Shown here piece after piece: positions 15,896 through 23,134 of a stretch of DNA of 64,000 nucleotides. Every line of letters begins with the position of its first letter. Positions within the stretch are counted from its first letter, which is position 1. The DNA lies in NCBI GenBank assembly GCA_946554335.1, contig CAMNSA010000009.1, positions 1-64,000 of the forward strand. The letters are read 5' to 3'. A program made the translations under genes and the position numbers. Under the pieces are notes generated by a model, which saw nothing but the letters and a program-made list of their open reading frames with translations, did no database searches and had not been told where the DNA came from. This DNA comes from an uncultured Neglectibacter sp. GTDB lineage: Bacteria > Bacillota > Clostridia > Oscillospirales > Acutalibacteraceae.

Positions 15896-16768
15896 ATGCT
15901 GGTAAGTCAGATCTTTGCCTGGGTTTCTTTGGCTTTCTGCCTGATAGAGATCCTGCGGTTTGCAGCGCGGGTCAGCGGGGTGAGAGCCCTGAATCGCTTT
16001 TTTCATAAACTTCATATTCCCTGTGGGATACTGATGCTGGTCTTCGGGGCTGCTCACGGCCTGTTGGCAGGGAATTTTCCGGACGCATCCGGGAATGACA
16101 TCGTGCTTGCGCCGGTCCTTTTTACCCTGAATTTCGGAAGTGTGTGCTTCCTTTTTACGATTTTATTGGCGCTTAGCTATTTGCTGAGAAAGCGGCTTGG
16201 AAAAAAATGGATGCCCGCCCACAGGCTTTTGACGGTATGTCTGGCGGCTTTGCTTATTTTTCACTTAGCGGATGTTGGGATCCATCTGCCGGAACGATGG
16301 TCCGCAGAGGCGCGGGAGAGTGTCAGCAAGGCGCCGGTAAGCTCTGCCGCTGAGCAGCCGGTCAGCTCGAAGCCTACTGCCTCGCCCGCTTCTGAAAGGG
16401 AGACCCCCGCGCCCTCTGATACGCCAAGCCCCGCCCCTGTTTCAGAAGGTCCCATTTCGGAAAGCTCCGTTCCGGAACCGGAAAGCTCAGAACCTGCTTT
16501 TCCGGAAACGGGCCTTGCAGACGGAGTTTATACCGGATCCGCCCAGGGGCGCAACGGCCCGATCACGGTGAGCGTTACCGTATCCAACGGGCAGGTCACA
16601 GAAATCCAGGTGGTCGATCATACGGAAACGCCCCGCTATTTTTCCCGCGCGGAAGAGGTGATCGGCCTGATCCTGTCTTCCCAGTCTACACAGGTGGACG
16701 CGATCACCGGCGCCACCATTTCCTCCGAAGGAATCAAAGACGCTGTTGCTGACGCTTTGGGATGGTAA
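15896..16768 (+). CDS. Membrane heme-like/FMN-binding (flavinylated) electron-transfer protein
   Basis: 290 residues in three parts. Residues 1-~130 form about four membrane helices with paired His ('HKLHIPCGILMLVFGAAH', 'HRLLTVCLAALLIFH'), like the heme-binding ferric reductase-like domain. A Ser/Pro/Glu-rich linker spans ~140-215. The C-terminal ~75 residues are an FMN-binding domain ending in 'DAITGATISS', where Thr274 fits the covalent flavinylation site used by ApbE. Such proteins carry electrons from the membrane to extracytosolic flavin. No apbE is nearby. Start ATG 15896 follows AGGAGGAAGG; the frame is open upstream without a Shine-Dalgarno. Confidence 0.82.
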   Translation: MLVSQIFAWVSLAFCLIEILRFAARVSGVRALNRFFHKLHIPCGILMLVFGAAHGLLAGNFPDASGNDIVLAPVLFTLNFGSVCFLFTILLALSYLLRKRLGKKWMPAHRLLTVCLAALLIFHLADVGIHLPERWSAEARESVSKAPVSSAAEQPVSSKPTASPASERETPAPSDTPSPAPVSEGPISESSVPEPESSEPAFPETGLADGVYTGSAQGRNGPITVSVTVSNGQVTEIQVVDHTETPRYFSRAEEVIGLILSSQSTQVDAITGATISSEGIKDAVADALGW

Positions 16769-16812
16769 CCTTTAAGGTTTTCCTGGTTCCCTCATTCGGC
16801 AGCGGCGGGAAA

Positions 16813-17982
16813 TTAACGGGAAAGAGGAGTGCCTTTCGATTTGCAGCAGCCCAAAAGCAGGCAGGCAAAAAGGCAAAAGCCTCCGCCGATCCGGAAAGCC
16901 AAAGGCAAGGAGAGATCCGCCGCCCTCCCGAAAACAAGATTGGTAAAGACTGCAGCGCTGTCCAGAATCATGGCGTATACGGAGAGTTCGGCTGCGCGAT
17001 AGGGAGTGAGGACCTCACGGTTTTGCAGCACAGATTGCAGAGGGGAAAGAAGGCTTCCGGACAGCGTCAGTGCGGCAACTCCCAGGACGGACAGGATGGG
17101 GGAGGCCGTCTGGGCTAACATCAAGCAGGATAGACCGCCCGCTCCCGTCAGGAAAAGCAGAGAGGCTCGCTCTCCCAAAAACCTGGTAAGCTCTTCTGAA
17201 AAAATACCTAAGAGCCCTAACAGCTGCATCCCTCCCAGGATCACTCCCCACAGATCCTCCGAAACGCCGGCCCGCTGGTATTGAAGCTGATTCAAAAACA
17301 CGGTGACGGTTTGCCGGGTTTCCTGAAAAAGGGCAAAGGCCAGCAGCAGCAAAAGGAGCCTGGGACGCTTCACTATGGAAAGGATTACCTTCCCCAAAAC
17401 GCCTTTCTCTTCCGAAGATCGGGGAGGGTGAGGGGGCTCTGTAAGAAAAAAGGAGAGGACCATGGCTGCCCCGTAAGCGATCATTGTCCAGAATGCGGCC
17501 CTGCGGTGATCTTCGGAAAAGCATAGGGAAAAAAGGAGAGAAGCAGTCAACAGCCCGGCAGTTCCCAACGCTTCGTAGAGGGAAAAGACCTTTTGACGGC
17601 TTTGGGGAGAGGCGGAGAGATAGAGCAGAGCGGAATCCACTCCCGACAGGCCGGAAAGCACCACGGAAAGCATCAGCCGTTCGATCAGGAAGGCGGGAAA
17701 ACCGTGAGCCTGCCAAAAGACGACCTTTGAGAGGAAAAAAAGACAACAGCACACCACCATGGTGTTTTTATAGCCGATACGATCCGCAGCGATCCCCCAA
17801 GGCATTTCCAGTAATAAGGAAAGTAGCAGAGAACAGCTTTCAATCAAAGCGATCTGCTCCATGGAAAGCCCGGAAGATTTTCGATATAGGGTGGCAATAG
17901 GGCCGTAAAATACCAGTCCCTGCAAAAGGGAGACAGTGCAAAGGCAAAAGATATTTCGATTGAAAGGGTTGTATTTGGGCAT
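16813..17982 (-). CDS. Major facilitator superfamily transporter
   Basis: 389 residues with about 12 hydrophobic helices. The first-loop signature region reads 'GIAADRIGYKNTMVV', as in drug/H+ antiporter-type MFS proteins. Substrate unknown. It converges on the FMN-binding gene with 44 bp between the stops. Shine-Dalgarno AGGAGTG precedes ATG 17982 on the minus strand. Confidence 0.85.
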   Translation of the reverse strand: MPKYNPFNRNIFCLCTVSLLQGLVFYGPIATLYRKSSGLSMEQIALIESCSLLLSLLLEMPWGIAADRIGYKNTMVVCCCLFFLSKVVFWQAHGFPAFLIERLMLSVVLSGLSGVDSALLYLSASPQSRQKVFSLYEALGTAGLLTASLLFSLCFSEDHRRAAFWTMIAYGAAMVLSFFLTEPPHPPRSSEEKGVLGKVILSIVKRPRLLLLLLAFALFQETRQTVTVFLNQLQYQRAGVSEDLWGVILGGMQLLGLLGIFSEELTRFLGERASLLFLTGAGGLSCLMLAQTASPILSVLGVAALTLSGSLLSPLQSVLQNREVLTPYRAAELSVYAMILDSAAVFTNLVFGRAADLSLPLAFRIGGGFCLFACLLLGCCKSKGTPLSR

Positions 17983-18322
17983 GAAAAAAACACTCCTATC
18001 CGGGGAACAAAAAATCAGGCCTGACAGCTGTATGCCAAGCTTATTTACGATTTTTTATTCGAATCAGATACGAGTGTTCATGGAAATATCCTTTCTGTAA
18101 GGTGAAACAAATTACTCTTATAACACAATCATATCATGGTTTTCCGGAGAAGTCCAGTGATTTGGCGCTGCGGGAGGCAAAACCTTGCGGCGTATGCGAT
18201 CGCCGAAACGCTTCCGGCAGCTAAACGCAACAGGATTTCTCTGTTTTTGCAATGTTTGGAATATAGTCTTTTTTGCAGCTATGTGTTACAATAATCATAC
18301 AAATTTGACTTAGGGGGAAATT
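17983..18322. other. 340-bp divergent intergenic region
   Basis: It separates the MFS gene from the ABC operon. On the plus strand TACAAT (18287-18292) is a plausible -10 for the ABC genes, with only a weak -35. A 10-bp palindrome TCAGGCCTGA lies at 18015-18024 close to the MFS start. I see no gene, RNA or terminator here. Confidence 0.5.
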
Positions 18323-19042
18323 ATGAGCATTGTAACGGTAAAAGGCCTGCGGAAGGAATATCCCTCCTTTCGGCTGAATGATGTCTCATTTGAACTGGAA
18401 AAAGGCAGAATAACGGGTTTTGCCGGTCGAAACGGTTCCGGCAAGACCACTACGATCAAATCCATGCTGAATCTCATTCATCCAAACGCCGGGGAGATCA
18501 CCTATTTTGGGATTCCCCTGATCGGGAACGAGGCTCAGATCAAGCAGCGGATCAGCTATTCTACCGGCACGGTCAGCTGGTATCCCAGAAAGAAGCTGAG
18601 GGACATTGTTTCAGTGACGAAACGCTTTTACCCCAACTGGGACGATTCCGCCTATCAAAGCTACAGAAAGCTGTTCGCTTTGGAAGAGAACAAAACGCCG
18701 CTGGAGCTTTCCGAGGGTATGAAGGTGAAATTTAATTTGCTTTTGGCCCTTTCTCACAGATCACAGATCCTCATTTTAGATGAGCCCACCAGCGGACTGG
18801 ACCCCTTCTCCCGGGACGAGCTGCTGGATATTTTTACCGGGCTTCGGGACAAGGGTGTTTCGGTGTTCTTTTCTACCCATATCATTTCGGATCTGGAAAA
18901 ATGCGCGGATGATATTATCTATATTTCGGCGGGGACGATCCGGGCTGCCATGTCGGTCCGAAGTTTTCAGGATTCCTTCTCTCTTTCCGGGGAGACCCTG
19001 GAACAAACTGTCCTGCGCTTGGAAAAGGAGGCGAGGACATGA
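18323..19042 (+). CDS. ABC transporter ATP-binding protein
   Basis: 239 residues. Walker A 'GRNGSGKTTTIKSMLNL', signature region 'LELSEGMKVKFNLLLALSH' (divergent, LSEGM instead of LSGGQ), Walker B 'ILILDEPTSGLDP', and H-loop 'FFSTHIISDLEKC'. This is the YtrB/EcsA-like exporter subclass found with GntR- or XRE-type regulators. It overlaps the next gene by ATGA. The likely role is export or resistance, substrate unknown. Confidence 0.88.
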   Translation: MSIVTVKGLRKEYPSFRLNDVSFELEKGRITGFAGRNGSGKTTTIKSMLNLIHPNAGEITYFGIPLIGNEAQIKQRISYSTGTVSWYPRKKLRDIVSVTKRFYPNWDDSAYQSYRKLFALEENKTPLELSEGMKVKFNLLLALSHRSQILILDEPTSGLDPFSRDELLDIFTGLRDKGVSVFFSTHIISDLEKCADDIIYISAGTIRAAMSVRSFQDSFSLSGETLEQTVLRLEKEART

Positions 19043-19692
19043 AAAATATTTTGAAAAAAGAACTGACGCTCAGCGCCTCTGTTTTGTCCTATCTGTTTAT
19101 CGCTTTCGGGCTTCTGTTTTTGGTTCCCGGATATCCGATTCTCTGCGGTGTATTCTTCGTGACTCTGGGCATTTTCCAGAGCTTCCAAAGTGCCCGGGAG
19201 GCAAATGATGTTGTCTTTTCAGCCTTACTTCCGGTGGCCAAAAAGGATATAGTGAAAGGCAAGTTCCTCTTCTCCTGCTTTATTGAGCTGTGCGCCATGC
19301 TCTTGATGACAGGCGTGACCGCAGTGCGCATGACACTTTTAAAGGACGCTGCGGTGTACAAAAGCAATGCCTTGATGAACGCGAATCCCTTTGCTTTGGG
19401 CGTGGCGTTTTTCATTTTCGGCTTATTTAACCTCCTTTTTATCGGCGGGTTCTTCAGAACTGCCTATCGATTCGCAAGGCCCTTTGTCACCCATATTATC
19501 GCGGCCTTTCTTGTGATCGGGGCAGGGGAGACCCTGCACCATATTCCGGGCCTGGAAAGCCTCAATGCCTTTGGCTTTGAACACTTCTCTTTACAGCTTC
19601 TCCTACTCGCTTTGGGGATCCTTTCTTATCTGTTCCTCACGGCGCTGTCCTATCGGGGCGCTTGCCGAAGCTTTGAAAGAATTGATCTTTAA
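19039..19692 (+). CDS. ABC-2 type permease subunit
   Basis: 217 residues with six predicted membrane segments, starting 'MKNILKKELTLSASVLSYLF', and a conserved cytoplasmic stretch 'SAREANDVVFSALLPVAKKDIV'. It is the membrane partner of the ATPase just upstream (4-nt overlap). Clostridial exporters of this small type often accompany a DNA-binding regulator, as here. Confidence 0.82.
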   Translation: MKNILKKELTLSASVLSYLFIAFGLLFLVPGYPILCGVFFVTLGIFQSFQSAREANDVVFSALLPVAKKDIVKGKFLFSCFIELCAMLLMTGVTAVRMTLLKDAAVYKSNALMNANPFALGVAFFIFGLFNLLFIGGFFRTAYRFARPFVTHIIAAFLVIGAGETLHHIPGLESLNAFGFEHFSLQLLLLALGILSYLFLTALSYRGACRSFERIDL

Positions 19693-19703
19693 GGAGAATA
19701 GGT

Positions 19704-20147
19704 ATGCTGAAGAATAATCTGATGATGCTTAGGAATATGCACGGGCTTTCTCAGGAAGCGCTTGCGGAAAAGATCGGGATCTCCCGCCAATCCTACGCAA
19801 AGTGGGAGAGCGGAGCCACCACGCCGGACATCGAAAAATGTAAGCGTCTGGCGGACTTTTACGGCGTTACCATCGACAGTCTTCTGAAAACGGAAACAGA
19901 GGAGAAAATCGGTATGCTCCCTCCGGCGCCCAAGGGCAAGAATGTTTGGGGCAGCGTCACCATCAACGAACGGGGACAGCTGGTGATCCCCAAGGCCGCA
20001 AGGGAGAAATTCGGACTCACCGGCGGGCAGCGGTTGATCGTGCTCAGCAGCGACGAGGAAGGGCTTGCCCTGGTCCCTGCGCCGTTGTTTGAGTCGAGGC
20101 TGAAAGCGCTGATGAAATATGCCTCCGTCATGAACGAAGAGGAATAG
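19704..20147 (+). CDS. XRE helix-turn-helix plus AbrB-like transcription regulator
   Basis: 147 residues with two DNA-binding domains. Residues 1-~65 are an HTH_3/XRE domain ('LSQEALAEKIGISRQSYAKWESGATTPDI'). Residues ~82-140 are a SpoVT/AbrB/MazE swapped-hairpin domain ('TINERGQLVIPKAAREKFGL'). It follows the ABC exporter genes by 11 bp and probably regulates them. Shine-Dalgarno AAGGAG lies 9 nt before ATG 19704. Confidence 0.85.
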   Translation: MLKNNLMMLRNMHGLSQEALAEKIGISRQSYAKWESGATTPDIEKCKRLADFYGVTIDSLLKTETEEKIGMLPPAPKGKNVWGSVTINERGQLVIPKAAREKFGLTGGQRLIVLSSDEEGLALVPAPLFESRLKALMKYASVMNEEE

Positions 20148-20239
20148 GAACCGCAGGTTCAGCCAGTTGAATGACAGAAAACACTCCTTTTATCCGGAAA
20201 GGAAGATGGGGAAGAATCTCTGCCTGGTGAGGAAAATCG

Positions 20240-20268
20240 TTGTAATCTTTTTCGCTATCCTCTATAAT
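20240..20268 (+). promoter_or_regulatory. Promoter of the DUF5684 gene
   Basis: TTGTAA (20240-20245), 17-nt spacer, TATAAT (20263-20268), about 95 nt before the start at 20362. Confidence 0.65.
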
Positions 20269-20361
20269 GAGAGACAGAAGAACAGAGCTTTGTCCTGCTT
20301 CATGCTGAAAGAGTGAGGGGAAACCTGTGAAATTTGTGGTTATCTCCGGAAGGAGGCCGTT

Positions 20362-20877
20362 ATGGTGACTGAGCTTGTCAATCTGTTTCATGATTTGGGA
20401 GATGTTCTCTTAAAAGCCGAGATCGCCATCGCTGTTGCCGGTGTTATCCTGGGCGCTCTTGCCATGTTTTTCCTGATGAGCTATTTGCTGCAGGTGGTAG
20501 CTTACTGGCGTCTTTTCAAAAAGGCGGGCCAGGGCGGCTGGAAGAGCCTGATCCCTATTTACAGCAGCTATATCCGCTATAAGATCTCCTGGAGGCCCCT
20601 GTGGTTCTGGATCAGCGGTTTTTTGATCGCGCTGGGCTTCGTTTTGGAAGGATTTTTCGGGCAGTACCCTATAGAGCGCGCAGCCTCTGTTGTCGTTACA
20701 ATAACTGGCTGGGTCATCTACGCCATGTCCATGTATAAGCTGAGCAGAGCCTTCGGCCACGGCTTTCTTTATGCTATCGGTTTGATTTTTCTCCAGCCTT
20801 TGTTTACTATGATCCTGGGCTTTGGTGTCTCTCCCTGGCTGGGAGAAGCCAAACAGCGCGGGGACGAAGAGAATTGA
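20362..20877 (+). CDS. DUF5684-like membrane protein
   Basis: 171 residues with four or five hydrophobic segments. The 'KAGQGGWKSLIPIYSSYI' stretch after the first helix is the recognisable element of the DUF5684 family, seen in many clostridia beside signal peptidases or as a single gene. No function is established. Shine-Dalgarno GGAAGGAGG precedes the ATG. It has its own promoter and a strong terminator. Confidence 0.7.
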   Translation: MVTELVNLFHDLGDVLLKAEIAIAVAGVILGALAMFFLMSYLLQVVAYWRLFKKAGQGGWKSLIPIYSSYIRYKISWRPLWFWISGFLIALGFVLEGFFGQYPIERAASVVVTITGWVIYAMSMYKLSRAFGHGFLYAIGLIFLQPLFTMILGFGVSPWLGEAKQRGDEEN

Positions 20878-20903
20878 TCGTTTCATTTGCGGTTCTGCGA
20901 ACA

Positions 20904-20943
20904 AAAAATCCAGGCAAGCGTTAACGCTTGCCTGGATTTTTTA
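20904..20943. terminator. Bidirectional palindromic terminator
   Basis: AAAAATCCAGGCAAGCG, a TTAA loop, then the exact complement ending in TTTTTT. Perfect symmetry with A and T flanks lets it stop transcripts from both sides. Confidence 0.92.
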
Positions 20944-20944
20944 T

Positions 20945-20966
20945 TGCAGGTTCAAGTCCAGTTTTT
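20945..20966 (+). repeat. tRNA T-arm-like direct repeat, left copy
   Basis: Contains TGCAGGTTCAAGTCC, identical to the T-arm sense sequence of the tRNA-Leu at 22255-22338 (minus strand), and continues into a T-run. It matches the right copy (21894-21915) at 20 of 22 positions. See that entry for its meaning. Confidence 0.6.
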
Positions 20967-20992
20967 GTAATAGCGAAACACTATAGATGTTT

Positions 20993-21655
20993 TTATGCCC
21001 ACTCAAAATTATCTTTCCCAGCACCGACTTCAAAATGATACCTTCCGATGCCCAGATCAATGCCTGCAAAATGGCCGCTGTTACAGGTAAGGTACACTCT
21101 GTTTCCGTCGCCCCTGACTGTGAATGCCTGCTTGTTCAGAGCAGTAGGAGCCAGAAGCAAGGCGTCTACACCATCAATGAACCACTGAGGAGCGGTTCCC
21201 TCGTAGCTGCTGATTTCCGCTGCGGTTTTGGACTTATGCGGAATACCCTGTGTCTGACCATAACCGATTGCCAGCACACCGTTGATACGCACAGCTCCGC
21301 TGTTCATGTTTTTCTGTGCGCCCTTGGCATTGTACATTCCACCAACCCACCAGGTGTTGAGACCAAGAGTCTGTGCATACAAAATCATATCTGCGCCACA
21401 GTAGCCCAGCTTTTCGTTAAGGTCAGCTGAGTCCGGACCGGCCAAAACAATATAATTCTTGACCCCCTTGCCGAGCATCTTTGCCAAAGCCCCCAAGCCA
21501 TCAGCGTTTCCTGTCACAAGGGAAAGAGAGAGACTATGTGTCTGATTGTTTTCTGCGATTCTGGTGTTCAGTTTTTCCACCAAATCACTGGGAATGGGTC
21601 TATCAATGTATTTGCGAACCATGTGTCTTTCTTTCATGGCCTCTTTGATGGTCAT
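20993..21655 (-). CDS. Nitroreductase family protein (TM1586-like)
   Basis: 220 residues. 'MTIKEAMKERHMVRKYIDRPI' is the usual N-terminal Arg-containing FMN-phosphate site, and 'LGYCGADMILYAQTLGLNTWWVG' is the core helix of the putative nitroreductase family. It should bind FMN and use NAD(P)H; the substrate is unknown. It lies between two direct repeats of a tRNA T-arm and looks more AT-rich than its neighbours, which may mean acquisition. Shine-Dalgarno AGGAGGAA precedes ATG 21655. Confidence 0.85.
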   Translation of the reverse strand: MTIKEAMKERHMVRKYIDRPIPSDLVEKLNTRIAENNQTHSLSLSLVTGNADGLGALAKMLGKGVKNYIVLAGPDSADLNEKLGYCGADMILYAQTLGLNTWWVGGMYNAKGAQKNMNSGAVRINGVLAIGYGQTQGIPHKSKTAAEISSYEGTAPQWFIDGVDALLLAPTALNKQAFTVRGDGNRVYLTCNSGHFAGIDLGIGRYHFEVGAGKDNFEWA

Positions 21656-21765
21656 ATTGTTTCCTCCTGTTCTTTGGTAGGTGTTCTCAAGTTATCATTT
21701 AAAAATAATATAATTTCATTGTACAGCGTTTCTCCGTAAAACGCCATAATAAACATACAATGTTT

Positions 21766-21806
21766 ACAAAAAGTTGACAGACCATCCTCTGGCGGTCTGT
21801 CAACTT
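21766..21806 (-). terminator. Strong minus-strand terminator
   Basis: Thirteen-bp perfect stem AAGTTGACAGACC (21771-21783) / GGTCTGTCAACTT (21794-21806), 10-nt loop, followed on the minus strand by TTTTTTGT. No coding gene ends just before it, so it must end an RNA or a readthrough transcript from the tRNA side. Confidence 0.8.
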
Positions 21807-22219
21807 ATCTGTGCGGGCAAGCGGGGCAAAAGATCTTCTCGCTTTGCTCGGAGATCTTCTGAAGTTTCCCTGCGGGAAACTTCTCTTAATAAATGCAGTT
21901 TCAAGTCCTGTTTTTTATCATAAAAACCGGAAGAGGGATATAAATCCCTTCTTCCAGTTTTTGTGGTTTTGCTACAAAAAAGATATTTCCGCTCTCTTTT
22001 GAAAAAATTGTCCAGTGACCATGCAAATTTTAGACTTTGCAGAACTGTGTAATACAAAAAAGATGTCCTTTGCCTTTGCCCGAAAAAAGTTGGTAGCGCA
22101 GTGGAGCCGTCGTGATGTGCGCAAGCGGCTTTTAGTCGCTGCAAGCGAACAGGCGAAGCAAGCGTGACTTTTTTCGGAGAGGAGCGGCAATCCAAACGGT
22201 GAAGCCGAATTTTGCGCAG
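21807..22219. other. Non-coding region with several hairpins
   Basis: About 410 bp without a credible gene. It holds the perfect inverted repeat GAAGTTTCCC/GGGAAACTTC (21861-21870, 21874-21883); the right T-arm repeat; and a terminator-like hairpin at 21926-21958 (ACCGGAAGAGGGAT / ATCCCTTCTTCCAGT) with T-runs on both strands. An 11-bp inverted repeat CCGAAAAAAGT/ACTTTTTTCGG (22080-22090, 22167-22177) encloses a GCAAGCG-rich stretch. Minus-strand reading frames here have no recognisable domain and run across the hairpins. A small RNA or decayed element is possible. Confidence 0.5.
21894..21915 (+). repeat. tRNA T-arm-like direct repeat, right copy
   Basis: Contains TGCAGTTTCAAGTCCTGTT, 18/19 identical to the tRNA-Leu T-arm region and 20/22 identical to the left copy at 20945-20966. 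The two copies are in the same orientation, 949 bp apart, and bracket the nitroreductase gene. Direct repeats of a tRNA 3' portion are a hallmark of site-specific integration scars, but no integrase is present. Confidence 0.6.
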
Positions 22220-22250
22220 AAAAATGCGGCGAACCACAAGGATTCGCCGC
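22219..22250 (-). terminator. Terminator of tRNA-Leu
   Basis: Minus-strand stem GCGGCGAA / TTCGCCGC (22243-22250 with 22226-22233), 9-nt loop, then ATTTTTCTG. It begins 4 nt after the tRNA CCA end. Confidence 0.8.
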
Positions 22251-22254
22251 GATG

Positions 22255-22338
22255 TGGTGCGGGCAACAGGACTTGAACCTGCACATCGAAGATACCAGAA
22301 CCTAAATCTGGCGCGTCTGCCAATTCCGCCATGCCCGC
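22255..22338 (-). tRNA. tRNA-Leu (anticodon UAG)
   Basis: 84 nt including an encoded CCA. Acceptor stem GCGGGCA/TGCCCGC, D-arm with 'TTGGCAGACG', anticodon stem CCAGA/TCTGG with loop TTTAGGT (anticodon TAG, reading CUN Leu codons), a long class II variable arm, and T-arm GCAGGTTCAAGTCCTGT. Discriminator A as expected for tRNA-Leu. It is transcribed leftward. Confidence 0.95.
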
Positions 22339-22428
22339 AGAATCATAAAACCTATTATATGCGATTCTGCGAAAAACCGCAAGAGAGAAAACAGCTTTTC
22401 CATATAGCAAGGAAACAGCAGTCGTATC

Positions 22429-22457
22429 TTGATTTTCCCTCTGAAAAATAGTATTCT
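22429..22457 (+). promoter_or_regulatory. Promoter of queT
   Basis: TTGATT (22429-22434), 17-nt spacer, TATTCT (22452-22457). It gives a ~95-nt leader carrying a GCC-rich hairpin (ACGGC/GCCGT, 22465-22484) and then the preQ1-type element. Confidence 0.6.
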
Positions 22458-22510
22458 ATAACATACGGCGTGAATTTTTTGCCGTACGGTTTTTACCCCG
22501 TGCGTACGCC

Positions 22511-22554
22511 GTGGTCAGTCGCGACATCCTGACCTTAAAAAATACTAGGAGGAA
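22511..22554 (+). promoter_or_regulatory. Candidate preQ1-I riboswitch
   Basis: Stem GGTCAG (22513-22518) / CTGACC (22529-22534) with loop TCGCGACATC, followed at once by an A-rich tail TTAAAAAATACTAGG that runs into the Shine-Dalgarno AGGAGGA of queT. This stem, A-rich tail and masked ribosome site are the compact preQ1 class I design. A QueT-family transporter directly downstream supports it. Pseudoknot pairing was not verified by folding. Confidence 0.7.
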
Positions 22555-22560
22555 CTAAAT

Positions 22561-23097
22561 ATGAGAACTGGGGGAAAAGTCCGCTTTCTGGCGCAGGGCG
22601 CTGTGATCGCGGCGCTTTACGCTGTCCTTACTTATCTGGCGGCGGCGATGAATTTGGCTTATGGAGCGGTGCAGTTCCGGTTTTCTGAGGCGCTTTGTGT
22701 ACTGCCGGTATTTACTCCCGCCGCGATTCCGGGGCTTACGCTGGGCTGTTTTCTTTCCAACCTCGCAAGCCCTCTGGGGATCGTGGATTGGGTGTTCGGA
22801 ACAGGGGCAACGCTTTTGGCCGCCCTTGGCACAACGGCGGCTAAAAGGATCCGGATCAAGGGCGTGCCTGTTTTGGCTCCGCTGCCTCCTGTGCTGGCAA
22901 ACGGCCTGATCGTTGGCCTGGAGGTCGCCTGCTTGTCCGATGCCGGAGTGTTTTCCTGGGGCAATTTCTCCCTCGCCGTTTTTGGAGCCGGTTTTTTGTC
23001 TGTGGCTGTGGGAGAGCTTGTGGTCGGCTACGCGTTAGGGCTCCCGCTGATTCTGGCTTTGCAGAAGATGCCGGTGTCACAAAAGCTATTTGCCTGA
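22561..23097 (+). CDS. queT: QueT family queuosine-precursor ECF transporter S component
   Basis: 178 residues with about five hydrophobic helices. 'GAVIAALYAVLTYLAA', 'YGAVQFRFSEALCVLPVFTPAAIPGLTLGCFLSNL' and 'GIVDWVFGTGATLLAA' are characteristic of the QueT family. It is thought to import preQ1 or another queuosine precursor with a shared ECF module that is encoded elsewhere. The riboswitch in its leader would shut it off when preQ1 is plentiful. Confidence 0.88.
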   Translation: MRTGGKVRFLAQGAVIAALYAVLTYLAAAMNLAYGAVQFRFSEALCVLPVFTPAAIPGLTLGCFLSNLASPLGIVDWVFGTGATLLAALGTTAAKRIRIKGVPVLAPLPPVLANGLIVGLEVACLSDAGVFSWGNFSLAVFGAGFLSVAVGELVVGYALGLPLILALQKMPVSQKLFA

Positions 23098-23134
23098 GTT
23101 CAAAGGCTTTTCAGAGAGGGATTGGAGGCTTTAG

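Noticed and set aside
22080-22177. A second tRNA in the inverted-repeat element
   Set aside because: A D-arm-like GGTAGCGCAGTGG is visible, but no acceptor stem, anticodon arm or T-arm can be built around it.
21800-22286. Minus-strand frames of 104-145 codons
   Set aside because: They cross terminator-like hairpins and inverted repeats, lack Shine-Dalgarno sites, and show no domain-like composition.
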